Made by a program: the position numbers and the translations under genes. 64,000 nt of DNA from VRUE01 sp963702955 (GTDB lineage Bacteria > Actinomycetota > Thermoleophilia > Solirubrobacterales > 70-9): positions 558,001-622,000 of the forward strand of contig OY969774.1 in assembly GCA_963702955.1 (NCBI GenBank), given 5' to 3'. Shown one piece after another: positions 7,634 through 16,948 of the stretch (position 1 is the first letter of the stretch; the number at the start of each line of letters is the position of its first letter). The notes beneath the pieces were generated by a model. That model had not been told where the DNA came from, did not search any database, and worked only from the letters and a program-made list of their open reading frames with translations.

Positions 7634-10600
7634 CAGACTTCGCTCAGGGGCTGGCGCTTGGCCGGCCGATCGTGTGGAGGGATGGGTTGCAGGGAATCGC
7701 CGAGGCGACAGATGCGCCGTTCGTGCTGCCGGACGGCACGGTGACCTTCCTGCTGACCGACATCGAGGGATCGACGCGGCTGTGGGAGGCGCACCCCGAG
7801 GCGATGGCACGGGCCGTGCCCGCGCATTACGCGCTGCTGTCGGAGGCGATTGGCCGTCACGGCGGCGTGCGGCCGGTGGAGCAGGGCGAGGGCGACAGCA
7901 TCGTGGCGGCGTTCTCACGCGCATCCGATGCGGTGGCCGCGGCGCTCGAGGCCCAGCGGGCGCTGTTGGCGCAGGCGTGGCCCGACGGCCTGCAGTTGCA
8001 CGTCCGCATTGCGCTGCACACCGCCGAGGCGCAGCTGCGCGACGAGGGCAACTACTTCGGCGTCGCGCTGAGTCGCTGCGCGCGCCTGCGGGCGATCGCC
8101 CATGGCGGTCAGACGCTGCTCTCAGGCGCCGTGCACGACCTGGTCGTCGAGCAGCTGCCCGAGGGCGTGGCACTGGCGGATCTCGGAACCCACCGGCTGC
8201 GCGACCTCGGGCGTCCCGAGCACGTCTTCGCGCTGAGCCATCCCGACCTGCCGGCGAGCGCCGAGCCGCTGCGCTCCCTCGACGCGCTACCGAACAACCT
8301 CCCGGAGCAGCTGACGAGCTTCGTGGGGCGCGAGCACGAGCTGAGCGAGATGGCGGACGCGCTGAGCGACACGCGGCTGCTGACCCTGACGGGCGCCGGT
8401 GGTTGCGGCAAGACGCGGCTCGCTGCCCAGGCCGCCGCCGACACGTTGGATCGTTTCCCCGACGGCGCCTGGTGGGTCGAGCTGGCGCCGCTGGCCGATC
8501 CCGACGCCGTCGGCCCGGCGCTCGGCGACGCCGTCGGGGTCAAGCCGCTCCCCGGTCAGTCCTCGCTGGAGGCGGTGGTCGCCCACCTCGCCGACGCGCA
8601 GGCGTTGATCGTCCTCGACAACTGCGAGCACCTCCTCGAGGTCTGCGCCGCCGCGGCAGAGGCTCTGCTCCACGGCTGCCCCGCCGTCACCGTGCTGGCG
8701 ACGAGCCGCGCCCCGCTCGGCGTGGCCGGTGAGGCTGACTGGCGTGTGCCCTCACTCTCGCTGCCATCGGGGCGCGCGCAGACGGAGCCCGTGGAGGCCG
8801 TCGCCCAGTCCGATGCCGTACGCCTGTTCATCGAGCGCGCGACGAAGGTGCGGCCGAACTTCGCCGTCGACGCCACCAACGCTCCGGCGATCGCTCAAAT
8901 CTGCCATGACCTCGACGGGATCCCGCTCGCGATCGAGCTGGCGGCGGCGCGCGTGCGCGTCCTCGGCGTCGAGCGCATCGCCGCTGGGCTGGGCGACAGC
9001 TTCCGCCTGCTGACGGGTGGAGTGCGCTCGGCGATGCCACGCCAGCAAACGCTGCGCGCCTCGGTCGACTGGAGCCACGATCTGCTCAGCGACGACGAGC
9101 GGGTGCTGTTCAGGCGCCTGGCGGTATTCGCCGGTGGCTGGACGCTCGATGCCGTGGAGGAAGTCTGCTGCGACGAGCGCCTCGACCGCCTGGCGATCAT
9201 CGACCTGCTGACGTCATTGGTCGAGAAGTCGCTCGTCGTCGTCGAGGAGCACGGCGCGAGCGTGCGCTACCGGCTGCTGGAGACGGTTCGCCAGTACGCG
9301 CTCGATTGTCTCGCACAGGCAGGCGAGGTCGCCGATCTCCGCCACCGCCACCGCGACGTCTACCTCGCGCGGGCCGAGCAGATCGCCCCGCATCTGGAGG
9401 CCGCGGGCCAGAGCGCTTGGCTCGACGCGCTCGATGTCGAGGCGGCCAACCTCGCGGCGGCGCTTGACCACGCGGCCGACACCGACGGGGAGCACGCGCT
9501 GCGCTTGTGCGCCGCCCTGACGGTCTGGTGGAAGCTGCGCGGGCGCTTCGCACTCGCCGATGAGGCCTATCAGCACGCGCTGGGCGCCGCGCCGGCGGAG
9601 CCCAGCGCGCTTCGGGCTCGCGTTCTATGGGCGCACGGCTACCTGTTGACCTATGGCGCCAGATTCGAGGAAGCGGCCGCGAGCGAGCTCGAAGCACTTG
9701 AGATGGCCCAGTCGCTCGGGGAGACCTCAACCGCTGCGCGAGCGCTTGATGTGTTGGGAACGATCCAAACGTATCCCGATCCGACCGGCGCCCGGGAGGG
9801 GCTCGAGCAGGCGCGCGAGCTGGCCCGTGCCAGCGGTGACGAGTGGTGCTTTGTCGATGCGACGCAGATCCTCGGCTTCACGCTGCTCATGCAGTCCGAC
9901 GCGCACGCCGTGAGCATCTTCGATGAGGCACTGGAGATCATTGAGCGCACCGGCTACGCGGAGTTCGCCGCCTGGCACTGGTTCGGCGTCGCTGGTGTGC
10001 GGCACTTCATCCAGGGTCGCGATGAGGAGGCTCTTGCGCTCTACGAGCGTGCGATCGCTGTGGCCGATGCGGTCGGCGAGCCCGTCAGCGCCGGCTCCGC
10101 ACGCGCCTACCGAGGGATCGTGCGCGCCGAGCGGGGCGACGGCGAGGCCGTGCTCGCAGACCTCGGTGCGGCGATGGAGCGCTCGCTCGCCGCCGCCGCC
10201 GGCCTCGCGATTTCCCCACTGCAGGTGGCGATCCCCTACGCCCAGGCAAGTGCCGGGCTGCTTGAGCAGGCGCGCGGCTCCTTGGAGGAGTACCTGGCGC
10301 AGGGCGCGGCCGGAGGGCCCTACGAAATGGCGTTCGCCCTTTCCGCTCTCGTCCGCACCGAGCTCGGGCTCGGACTGCTTGACAGCGCCGCGGAGCACGC
10401 ACAGGCCGTCGCCGAGATCGCCGAGGGGTCGCTCGACAACCCGATGTTCAGGGCCACGGCTCACCAGGCGCTGGCTGTGGTGGCGCTCGCGCACGGCGAG
10501 GCGACCGAGGCCGAGCAACTCGCACACCAGTCGCTTGCCGAGGGGACCGAGAACGAGCTTGTCCCGTACGTCTATCCCGCGCTCGACGTCTTGGCCGCGG

Positions 10601-11124
10601 TCGCGGCTGTACTCGAGAGCACCGAGGAGGCGGCGCGCATCCTCGGTGCCGCGGATCGCGCGCGCGAGGAGCTCGGACGGGTTCGCTGGGACCGTGAGCA
10701 GGAAGCCGTCGACGCGCTCAAAGAGCGCCTGAGCGCCGAGCTGGGCGCCGAGGCGCTCGCCGAGGCCATCGCGCAAGGGAGCGAGATGAGCACCGAGGAG
10801 GCGATCGGCTGGCTGCGGCGTACCCGAGGCTCGCGCAAACGCCCCTCCGGCGGCTGGGAGTCGTTGACTCCCACCGAGCTACAGGTCGTCCAGTTCGCCG
10901 CCGCGGGCCTCACCAACCCAGAGATCGGCGAGCAGATGTTCATCGCCCGCGGCACCGTCAAGATGCACCTCTCCCACATCTACACGAAGCTCGACATCCG
11001 CAACCGCTCCGAGCTGGCCTCACTGGTGGCTCGCCGAGATGAGGGCGTCCCCCCCCGACCGCACACATCTGCGCGACCAGCAAACACACCTCCTTCAGAG
11101 CGCTCGGCACGTGCACCGCGATGA
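7630..11124 (+). CDS. LuxR-family STAND regulator with N-terminal adenylate-cyclase-like domain
   Basis: About 1164 residues. Domains in order: a class III cyclase-like domain (about 30-200; metal-binding Asp in FLLTDIEGSTRLWE and GEGDS), an NB-ARC/AAA ATPase with Walker A GAGGCGKTR near 255 and Walker B-like LIVLDNCEH near 329, a long TPR-like helical region (about 560-1060), and a C-terminal LuxR helix-turn-helix (LTPTELQVVQFAAAGLTNPE, about 1078). This is the plan of large signal-integrating transcription activators. The cyclase domain keeps both metal Asp residues but has Ser where active enzymes have the transition-state Asn (ALSRCARL), so it may only bind nucleotide. The start is ATG 7630, overlapping a short upstream frame. 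Targets are unknown; neighbouring membrane and cupin genes are candidates. Confidence 0.88.
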   Translation: MTDFAQGLALGRPIVWRDGLQGIAEATDAPFVLPDGTVTFLLTDIEGSTRLWEAHPEAMARAVPAHYALLSEAIGRHGGVRPVEQGEGDSIVAAFSRASDAVAAALEAQRALLAQAWPDGLQLHVRIALHTAEAQLRDEGNYFGVALSRCARLRAIAHGGQTLLSGAVHDLVVEQLPEGVALADLGTHRLRDLGRPEHVFALSHPDLPASAEPLRSLDALPNNLPEQLTSFVGREHELSEMADALSDTRLLTLTGAGGCGKTRLAAQAAADTLDRFPDGAWWVELAPLADPDAVGPALGDAVGVKPLPGQSSLEAVVAHLADAQALIVLDNCEHLLEVCAAAAEALLHGCPAVTVLATSRAPLGVAGEADWRVPSLSLPSGRAQTEPVEAVAQSDAVRLFIERATKVRPNFAVDATNAPAIAQICHDLDGIPLAIELAAARVRVLGVERIAAGLGDSFRLLTGGVRSAMPRQQTLRASVDWSHDLLSDDERVLFRRLAVFAGGWTLDAVEEVCCDERLDRLAIIDLLTSLVEKSLVVVEEHGASVRYRLLETVRQYALDCLAQAGEVADLRHRHRDVYLARAEQIAPHLEAAGQSAWLDALDVEAANLAAALDHAADTDGEHALRLCAALTVWWKLRGRFALADEAYQHALGAAPAEPSALRARVLWAHGYLLTYGARFEEAAASELEALEMAQSLGETSTAARALDVLGTIQTYPDPTGAREGLEQARELARASGDEWCFVDATQILGFTLLMQSDAHAVSIFDEALEIIERTGYAEFAAWHWFGVAGVRHFIQGRDEEALALYERAIAVADAVGEPVSAGSARAYRGIVRAERGDGEAVLADLGAAMERSLAAAAGLAISPLQVAIPYAQASAGLLEQARGSLEEYLAQGAAGGPYEMAFALSALVRTELGLGLLDSAAEHAQAVAEIAEGSLDNPMFRATAHQALAVVALAHGEATEAEQLAHQSLAEGTENELVPYVYPALDVLAAVAAVLESTEEAARILGAADRAREELGRVRWDREQEAVDALKERLSAELGAEALAEAIAQGSEMSTEEAIGWLRRTRGSRKRPSGGWESLTPTELQVVQFAAAGLTNPEIGEQMFIARGTVKMHLSHIYTKLDIRNRSELASLVARRDEGVPPRPHTSARPANTPPSERSARAPR

Positions 11125-11349
11125 TCGCCGACACAGCGTCAGCACGATTGGGGGCCGCCGCGCCTATGCAGCGCTGAGCGACGTCTACGAGAGTGGTGAT
11201 TTTCCTCGCCCACCTGCCGATCGCCAAGGAGTGTGGGCCCCGAATCTGGCGCCCCAAGACCTGACACCGCTTCGGCATACACAGGCTGGCCCAACCGGCC
11301 GCCGAGCTGGACTGAAAGAGCAACCGTCACACACCCACGAGGAGGAGCC

Positions 11350-11748
11350 ATGCAGCCAGAGACCCCCAGGACACAAGGCGGTGAGCACACATTGCTCGCG
11401 TATTCGCCAGCCCCCATCCGAGACACATCCGCGTTCTTCCCGTTGACTGCCGAGGACACGGGCGCCAAGATCTTGGAGGGCACGCCGGAGGCATCGATTC
11501 GCATCGACTTCAGCGCCGGGGATCTGACCGCAGGTTTGTTCATGGCGACCCGCGGCAAGGTGGAGTTCACCTCCCGCGCCACCGAGCACGCAACGATCCT
11601 GGAGGGCGAGGTCACCCTCACCGACGAAAGCGGCCAGACCCGCGACTTCCGGCCCGGCGACAGCTACTTCTTCACCCAGGGCCAGGTCATCGTCTGGGAG
11701 GTAAAGAGCGAGCGCATGATCAAGTCGTTCTTCATCAGCGCCGACTGA
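11350..11748 (+). CDS. Cupin domain protein (DUF861/EutQ-like)
   Basis: 132 residues with a single RmlC-like cupin barrel: ILEGEVTLTDESGQTRDF followed by PGDSYFFTQGQVIVWEV, as in the DUF861 cupins related to ureidoglycine aminohydrolase. The first cupin motif lacks the usual two His, so metal binding is uncertain. The start is fixed by GAGGAGGAG right before ATG 11350. It follows the LuxR-type regulator after 225 bp of apparently non-coding DNA and ends in two successive hairpins, so it is likely monocistronic or the last gene of that unit. The function is unknown. Confidence 0.8.
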   Translation: MQPETPRTQGGEHTLLAYSPAPIRDTSAFFPLTAEDTGAKILEGTPEASIRIDFSAGDLTAGLFMATRGKVEFTSRATEHATILEGEVTLTDESGQTRDFRPGDSYFFTQGQVIVWEVKSERMIKSFFISAD

Positions 11749-11775
11749 ATGTTCAGCAGCTCAACGCTTCTGCTC

Positions 11776-11812
11776 GAAGGCGCCGCCCGCCGGCGGGGGC
11801 ACCGGCGCCTTC
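11776..11812. terminator. Perfect 10-bp inverted repeat downstream of the cupin gene
   Basis: GAAGGCGCCG (11776-11785) pairs perfectly with CGGCGCCTTC (11803-11812) around a GC-rich loop. There is no T tract, so it may be a factor-assisted terminator or a 3' stabilising hairpin. Confidence 0.6.
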
Positions 11813-11832
11813 TCCGGCGATGATCGTCCTTT

Positions 11833-11856
11833 GAGCCTCGGGTTTCGAGGCTCTTT
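11833..11856 (+). terminator. Rho-independent-type hairpin just before the SARP/STAND regulator
   Basis: GAGCCTC (11833-11839), loop GGGTTTC, GAGGCTC (11847-11853), then TTT. It ends only 5 nt before the first possible ATG of the next gene, so it may be both a terminator for the cupin gene and an element in the 5' region of the regulator. Confidence 0.6.
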
Positions 11857-11861
11857 AGTGA

Positions 11862-14800
11862 ATGCGAGAAGATGGCGGCATGGACGGGGTGGCGATCGTC
11901 GTTTTCAGCGACTTGGTGGACTCCACCGCCCTGCTCGCGAGGTTGGGAGACGATCGCATGGAGCGGGTGCGCCGCGCTCACGTCGAAGATGTCGCCCGCG
12001 AGGTCAAGGGTGGCGGGGGGCGCGTGGTGAAGACCCTCGGCGACGGCACGATGGCGACCTTCGAAAGCGCCCTCGGAGCGTTGAGGGCTGCGGCTGGAAT
12101 CCAAGCAGCGGTCGAGCGGCTCGACGGCGCACAGGGCAAGATCGGAATCGCCGCTCGCGTAGGGGTCGCGGCTGGAGAGCCGATTGCTGACGGAGACGAC
12201 CTACACGGGATGACGGTGGTGATCGCGAGCCGGCTCTGCTCCGCGGCAGGCAGCGGCGAGGTGTTGGTCCAAGGAGTCGTGGAGTCACTGGTCGCCTCGC
12301 GCGATGGACTCGCGCTCGAAGCCGCGAGCGAGTACGAGCTGAAGGGGGTTCCGGACCCAGTTCGGGCTTCGAGGCTGGCTTGGAGAGAGCTCGCGGGGAG
12401 TACGGAAGCGGCTTCGGGGTTCGACATGAAGCAGACCCCGGCCCTCGGCAAAGGCACATCGATGGGCGATGAGGTGTTGTGCATCGGTCTCTTCGGCGCG
12501 TTCTCCATCAGCGTCGGCGACAGCGTCATCGCCGACGACGCCTGGCGACTGCGCAAGGCGAAGACGCTGATCAAGCTGCTCGCCCTCGCTCCCGAGCGCC
12601 GCCTCCACGTCGACCAGGCCGCCGAGCTGCTGTGGGCGGGGCGGGACCCGGACTCCGCCCGCAACAACCTCCATCAGGCGATCTTCGCGGCCCGACGTGC
12701 GCTTGACTCGATCGGGCTGGACGGCGGCCGCTACCTGGAGCTGCGCGAAGAACTGATTCTGCTCAGCCCCGAGGATCCGGTCCGGATCGACGCGGTCGCC
12801 TTCGAAGAGCTCGCCGCGGCGGCGCGCGAGCAGGGCGAGCCTGGCACCTACCGCTCGGCGCTCGAGGGCTTCGACGCCGAGCTGCTGCCGGCTGACCGCT
12901 ACGAGGACTGGAGCCGGGAGCGGCGCGACTCGCTCGAAGAGCTCCGCCTTGCCCTGGAGGCTGAGCTGGCGGAGGTGGAGGAGCGCGACGAGCCTGGAGC
13001 GGCGGCTGGCCGCGGGCCCAAGCTGCCGTCACAGCTGACCAGCTTCATCGGCCGCGAGCGCGAGCTGGCCGAGGTCTCGGCGCTGCTGCGCGACGCGAGG
13101 CTCCTCACCCTGACCGGGGCCGGCGGCTGCGGCAAGACCAGGCTGGCGCTGCAGGTTGCGGGGCAGCAGGCGGAGGATTTCTCCGACGGGGTCTGGCCGG
13201 TCGAGCTGGCGGCACTCGGCGAGCCCGAGCTGGTCGGCCCGGCGGTCGCCCAGGCGCTGGACACCCGGCTCGCCTCCGACCGGGCGCCGGAGGTCGCCCT
13301 CGCCACTCACATCGGGGATCGCCGGCAGCTGCTCCTGCTCGACAACTGCGAGCACCTGGTCGAGCCGATCGCCCACCTCGCCGAGGCCCTGCTCAGCCGC
13401 TGCCCGCACCTGACCGTGCTGGCGACCAGTCGCGAGCCGCTCCGGGTTCCCGGCGAGGTGACCTGGCGCGTGCCCTCGCTCTCCCTCCCCAAGCTGGTCG
13501 CCGCCACGCCGGCGGCGGAGTCGGTGCGGCTGTTCGCCGCCCGGGCCGCGCAGGCCGCCCCCGGATTTGAGCTCGGCGCCGACAACGCGGACGCCGTCGC
13601 CTCCCTTTGCCACCGTCTCGACGGGATGCCGCTGGCGATCGAGCTGGCGGCGGCGCAGGCGGCCGTTCTCACTCCGGCTCAGATCGTCGAGCGCCTCGAC
13701 GACTCGCTCGACCTGCTCTCGGCCGGAGCCCGCACGGCGATGACCCGACAGCAGACGCTGCGGGCGACGCTGGCCTGGAGCTTCGAGCTGCTCGACGCCG
13801 ACGAGCAGGTGCTGTTGCGCCGGCTCGCGGTGTTCGCCGGCGCCTTTGGGCTGGAGGCGGCGGAGGACGTCTGTGCCGAGGACCCGTTGCGGCGCAGCGA
13901 GGCCGCCGCCCTGCTGGGCAGGCTGATCGACAAGTCGCTGGTCCAGGTCGAAGGGGGATCCGGCGACCGTCGCTACCGGCTGCTGGAGACCGTGCGCCAG
14001 TACGCGGTCGAGCGTCTCGAGGAGGCTGGGGAACGGTCCGCCCTAGAGCGGTGCCATTGCGACTGGTACGTCGAGCTGGCCGAGAGCGACCCGACGCCGG
14101 CCGGCGAGCTGCCGGCCCGGATCACGCTGCGGGGCCTCGATCGGGAGCGGGACAACCTGCGCGCCGCCCTGGCCTCGGCGCTGGCCGCCGATCCTCAAGC
14201 GGCGCTGCGTCTTGCTGTCGCCCTCTGGCGTTTTTGGCTGATGCGCGGCTACCTCGCCGAGGGGTATCGCTGGCTCACCGCTGCCCTGGCCGCGGCGCCC
14301 GCGCCCACGGCGGTGCGCGCCCGCGCCCTGCTCGCCGCCTGCGTAATCGGGCTGCGCCGCGGCGTCCACGGGCGGATCCACGAGTTCGCGAGCGAGAGCG
14401 TTGCGATCTTCCACGAGCTCGAGGACCGGGCCGGGATGTTCGACGCGGTCGAGGTCTCGGCGGCTTACCGGACGATCGTCAGTCCCGCGCAGGACGTCGA
14501 GCGCCTCGTGCGCGAACACGAGGCGCTGGTCGCCGACGACCTGCCGGCCGAGCGGCCGCCGATGTGGGCGGCCCACACGCGCGGCATCGCCGCCTGGTTC
14601 CGGCGCGAATACGGCCCCGCACGGGAGCAGCTGGAAGCCGCGCTGGGGCACGCCGGCGCTCTGGCCGCCGAGCCGCGCCCGGCGCTCTGGCCGCTCAGCT
14701 ACGGGTTCGTCTCGGTCGAGCCCGAGACCGGCTACCCGCTCTTCCTACACGAGGACACCACGGTCGTCGCCCGCCGCGTGGGCGGCGCCGCGGCCGCCGC

Positions 14801-15446
14801 TCACATCCTCGTCAACCTCGCCGCGGTGGATCGCGCCGAGGCCGACTTCGCCCACGCGGAGGAGCTGATCGAGGAGAGCCTCGCCCGCTTCGAGCAGCTC
14901 GGCGACCAGCAGGGCGAGGCCTTTGCGCTCAACGCCTTTGGCAACCTGGCCCGCTCCGGCGGCGACTTTGAACGAGGCCGGTCGCTGCTCGAGCGCAGCC
15001 TCGCCCTGCGGCAGGAAATCGGCGACCGCCGCGGCGCCGGAATCACCCTCAGCTGCCTGGCGATGCTCCTGGCCCGCTCCGGCGACGCGGACGGCGCCCG
15101 CATCTCAGCCGGGCAGAGCCGGACCTGGTTCGCCGAAAACGACGACCTGATCGGCCTCGGCGCCGCCGAGCTGAGCCTGGCGAACGTGGCGCTCTGCGCC
15201 GGCGATCGCGCCGATGCCCGGGCTCACCTCGAGGCCGCCGTCTCGGTCTTCGGAGGGATCGGGACGACCCACCAGGGGGGGTGGGCGCTGGCAGTGCTGG
15301 CGGCGATCTGCGCGGAGGACGGCGAGGCGGCGATGGGGCGCCGCTGGCTGGACCGGGCGAGCCGGCACTTCGAGCTGCTCGAGTGCGACGCCGGCATCGC
15401 ATACTGCCGGAATCTGGAGGCTAAGGCGCTGCAAAGTGGATGCTAA
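11862..15446 (+). CDS. Cyclase-like / SARP-BTAD / NB-ARC / TPR regulator
   Basis: About 1194 residues (ATG 11862; an in-frame ATG at 11880 is possible). Order: class III cyclase-like domain (1-165; FSDLVDST and LGDGTMATF carry the metal Asp residues), a winged-helix OmpR/SARP-type DNA-binding domain (about 205-280), a bacterial transcriptional activation domain (about 285-365, ADRYEDWSRERRDSLEELRL), an ATPase with GAGGCGKTR near 420 and LLLLDNCEH near 490, then TPR-like repeats to the end. The transition-state Asn of the cyclase is Val (TVVIASRL), so cyclase activity is doubtful. It differs from the regulator at 7.6 kb in carrying the DNA-binding part internally rather than as a C-terminal LuxR domain. 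A flavoprotein gene follows 70 bp downstream. Confidence 0.87.
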   Translation: MREDGGMDGVAIVVFSDLVDSTALLARLGDDRMERVRRAHVEDVAREVKGGGGRVVKTLGDGTMATFESALGALRAAAGIQAAVERLDGAQGKIGIAARVGVAAGEPIADGDDLHGMTVVIASRLCSAAGSGEVLVQGVVESLVASRDGLALEAASEYELKGVPDPVRASRLAWRELAGSTEAASGFDMKQTPALGKGTSMGDEVLCIGLFGAFSISVGDSVIADDAWRLRKAKTLIKLLALAPERRLHVDQAAELLWAGRDPDSARNNLHQAIFAARRALDSIGLDGGRYLELREELILLSPEDPVRIDAVAFEELAAAAREQGEPGTYRSALEGFDAELLPADRYEDWSRERRDSLEELRLALEAELAEVEERDEPGAAAGRGPKLPSQLTSFIGRERELAEVSALLRDARLLTLTGAGGCGKTRLALQVAGQQAEDFSDGVWPVELAALGEPELVGPAVAQALDTRLASDRAPEVALATHIGDRRQLLLLDNCEHLVEPIAHLAEALLSRCPHLTVLATSREPLRVPGEVTWRVPSLSLPKLVAATPAAESVRLFAARAAQAAPGFELGADNADAVASLCHRLDGMPLAIELAAAQAAVLTPAQIVERLDDSLDLLSAGARTAMTRQQTLRATLAWSFELLDADEQVLLRRLAVFAGAFGLEAAEDVCAEDPLRRSEAAALLGRLIDKSLVQVEGGSGDRRYRLLETVRQYAVERLEEAGERSALERCHCDWYVELAESDPTPAGELPARITLRGLDRERDNLRAALASALAADPQAALRLAVALWRFWLMRGYLAEGYRWLTAALAAAPAPTAVRARALLAACVIGLRRGVHGRIHEFASESVAIFHELEDRAGMFDAVEVSAAYRTIVSPAQDVERLVREHEALVADDLPAERPPMWAAHTRGIAAWFRREYGPAREQLEAALGHAGALAAEPRPALWPLSYGFVSVEPETGYPLFLHEDTTVVARRVGGAAAAAHILVNLAAVDRAEADFAHAEELIEESLARFEQLGDQQGEAFALNAFGNLARSGGDFERGRSLLERSLALRQEIGDRRGAGITLSCLAMLLARSGDADGARISAGQSRTWFAENDDLIGLGAAELSLANVALCAGDRADARAHLEAAVSVFGGIGTTHQGGWALAVLAAICAEDGEAAMGRRWLDRASRHFELLECDAGIAYCRNLEAKALQSGC

Positions 15447-15516
15447 GAGGCGGCCCCTAGCCTCGCTGTGCGGTCGTCGGTAGAGACGCAGAAATCCCAA
15501 CTGAGAAGGAGCGGTC

Positions 15517-16914
15517 ATGGCAGCGCAAAAAGTGCTTGGAGCGGCAACGCTGAAGGAGTTCGAGGACGGGCTGCACGGCGAGATGGTCAAGCCTGGCGAT
15601 GGCGCCTACGACGAAGCGCGGGCGATCTGGAACGGCGTCCACGACGCCCGCCCGGCGGTGATCGCCCGCTGCGCCGACGCCGCCGACGTGCGCCATGCGG
15701 TCGGCTTCGCCCGCAGCGAGGGGCTCGACGTCGCCGTGCGCGGCGGCAGCCACAGCATCCCCGGTTTCTCGACCTGCGACGACGGCATCGTCATCGACCT
15801 CTCCCCGATGAAGGGCATCGAGATCGATGTGGACGCCGCCACCGTCCGCGCCGAGGGGGGTGTCATCTGGGGGGAGCTCGACGCCGCCACCCAGGAGCAC
15901 GGCCTGGCCACCACCGGCGGACTGGTCTCGACCACCGGCGTCGCCGGCTTCACCCTGGGCGGCGGGATCGGCTGGCTGATGCGCAAGTACGGCCTCGCCT
16001 GCGACAACTTGCGCGCGGCCGAGGTGGTCACCGCCGACGGCCAGATCCTCACCGCGAGCGCGACCGAGAACGCCGACCTCCTCTGGGGCCTGCGCGGGGG
16101 AGGGGGCAACTTCGGCGTCGTCACCTCCTTCGAGTTCGACCTGCACCCGGTCGGCCCGACCGTGGCTGCCGGCCCGGTCTTCTACCCGGGTGATCGGGCG
16201 GAGGAGATCCTTCGCTTCTACCGCGAGTTCGTGAAGACCGTCCCCGACGAGCTGACGACGTTCGCCGGCCTGCTGACCGCGCCGCCCGCGCCGTTCCTGC
16301 CCGAGGAGTGGCACGGCAAGAAACTGGTGGCCCTGGTCGGCTGCTACGCCGGCGACCCCGACGAGGGGATGAAGGCGCTGCAGCCGTTCCGCGATCTGGG
16401 CGACCCGGTCGCCGACCTGGTCGGCCCGATGCCCTACGTCCAGATGCAGAGTCTGCTCGACGACATCTACCCGCGCGGGACCAAGGCCTACATGAAAGCC
16501 GGCTACATGCGGGATCTGGACGACAAGGCGATCGAGACCCTGGTCCGCTACCACCAGGACGCGACCTCGCCGGCATCGGAGATCCACGTCCACCACTTCG
16601 GGGGCGCGGTGGCCCGCGCCGATGCCGAGGAGACCGCCTACGGGGAGCGCCAGGCACCCTACGTGCTCAACATCATCGCCATGTCGCACGAGCCGGGCGG
16701 GCTGGACACCCACATCGACTGGGCGCACCGGCTGTACGCCGAGATCGAGCCCTCGCTGACCGGCGGCGCCTACATCAACTTCCTCTCCGCCGAGGGGGAG
16801 GATCGTGTGCGAGCCGCCTACGGGGCGGAGAAGTTCGACCGGCTGCGGGCGCTGAAGGATCGCTACGACCCGACCAACCTGTTCCACCTGAACCAGAACA
16901 TCCCGCCGTCGTGA
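15517..16914 (+). CDS. FAD-linked oxidoreductase, berberine-bridge-enzyme-like
   Basis: 465 residues. The N-terminal PP-loop FAD domain (about 45-215) contains RGGSHSIPG, whose His is the usual site of covalent flavin attachment. The second Cys attachment site of bicovalent members is absent (STTGVAGFTLGGGIGWL), so a single covalent bond is expected. The C-terminus ends in the BBE signature YDPTNLFHLNQNIPP. Such enzymes oxidise alcohols, sugars or secondary metabolites with oxygen; the substrate here is unknown. AAGGAG precedes the ATG. The gene directly follows the SARP-type regulator, which may control it. Confidence 0.88.
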   Translation: MAAQKVLGAATLKEFEDGLHGEMVKPGDGAYDEARAIWNGVHDARPAVIARCADAADVRHAVGFARSEGLDVAVRGGSHSIPGFSTCDDGIVIDLSPMKGIEIDVDAATVRAEGGVIWGELDAATQEHGLATTGGLVSTTGVAGFTLGGGIGWLMRKYGLACDNLRAAEVVTADGQILTASATENADLLWGLRGGGGNFGVVTSFEFDLHPVGPTVAAGPVFYPGDRAEEILRFYREFVKTVPDELTTFAGLLTAPPAPFLPEEWHGKKLVALVGCYAGDPDEGMKALQPFRDLGDPVADLVGPMPYVQMQSLLDDIYPRGTKAYMKAGYMRDLDDKAIETLVRYHQDATSPASEIHVHHFGGAVARADAEETAYGERQAPYVLNIIAMSHEPGGLDTHIDWAHRLYAEIEPSLTGGAYINFLSAEGEDRVRAAYGAEKFDRLRALKDRYDPTNLFHLNQNIPPS

Positions 16915-16948
16915 GGCGGGGTGTGAGGGCCAAAACCTCTCTCGCGCT

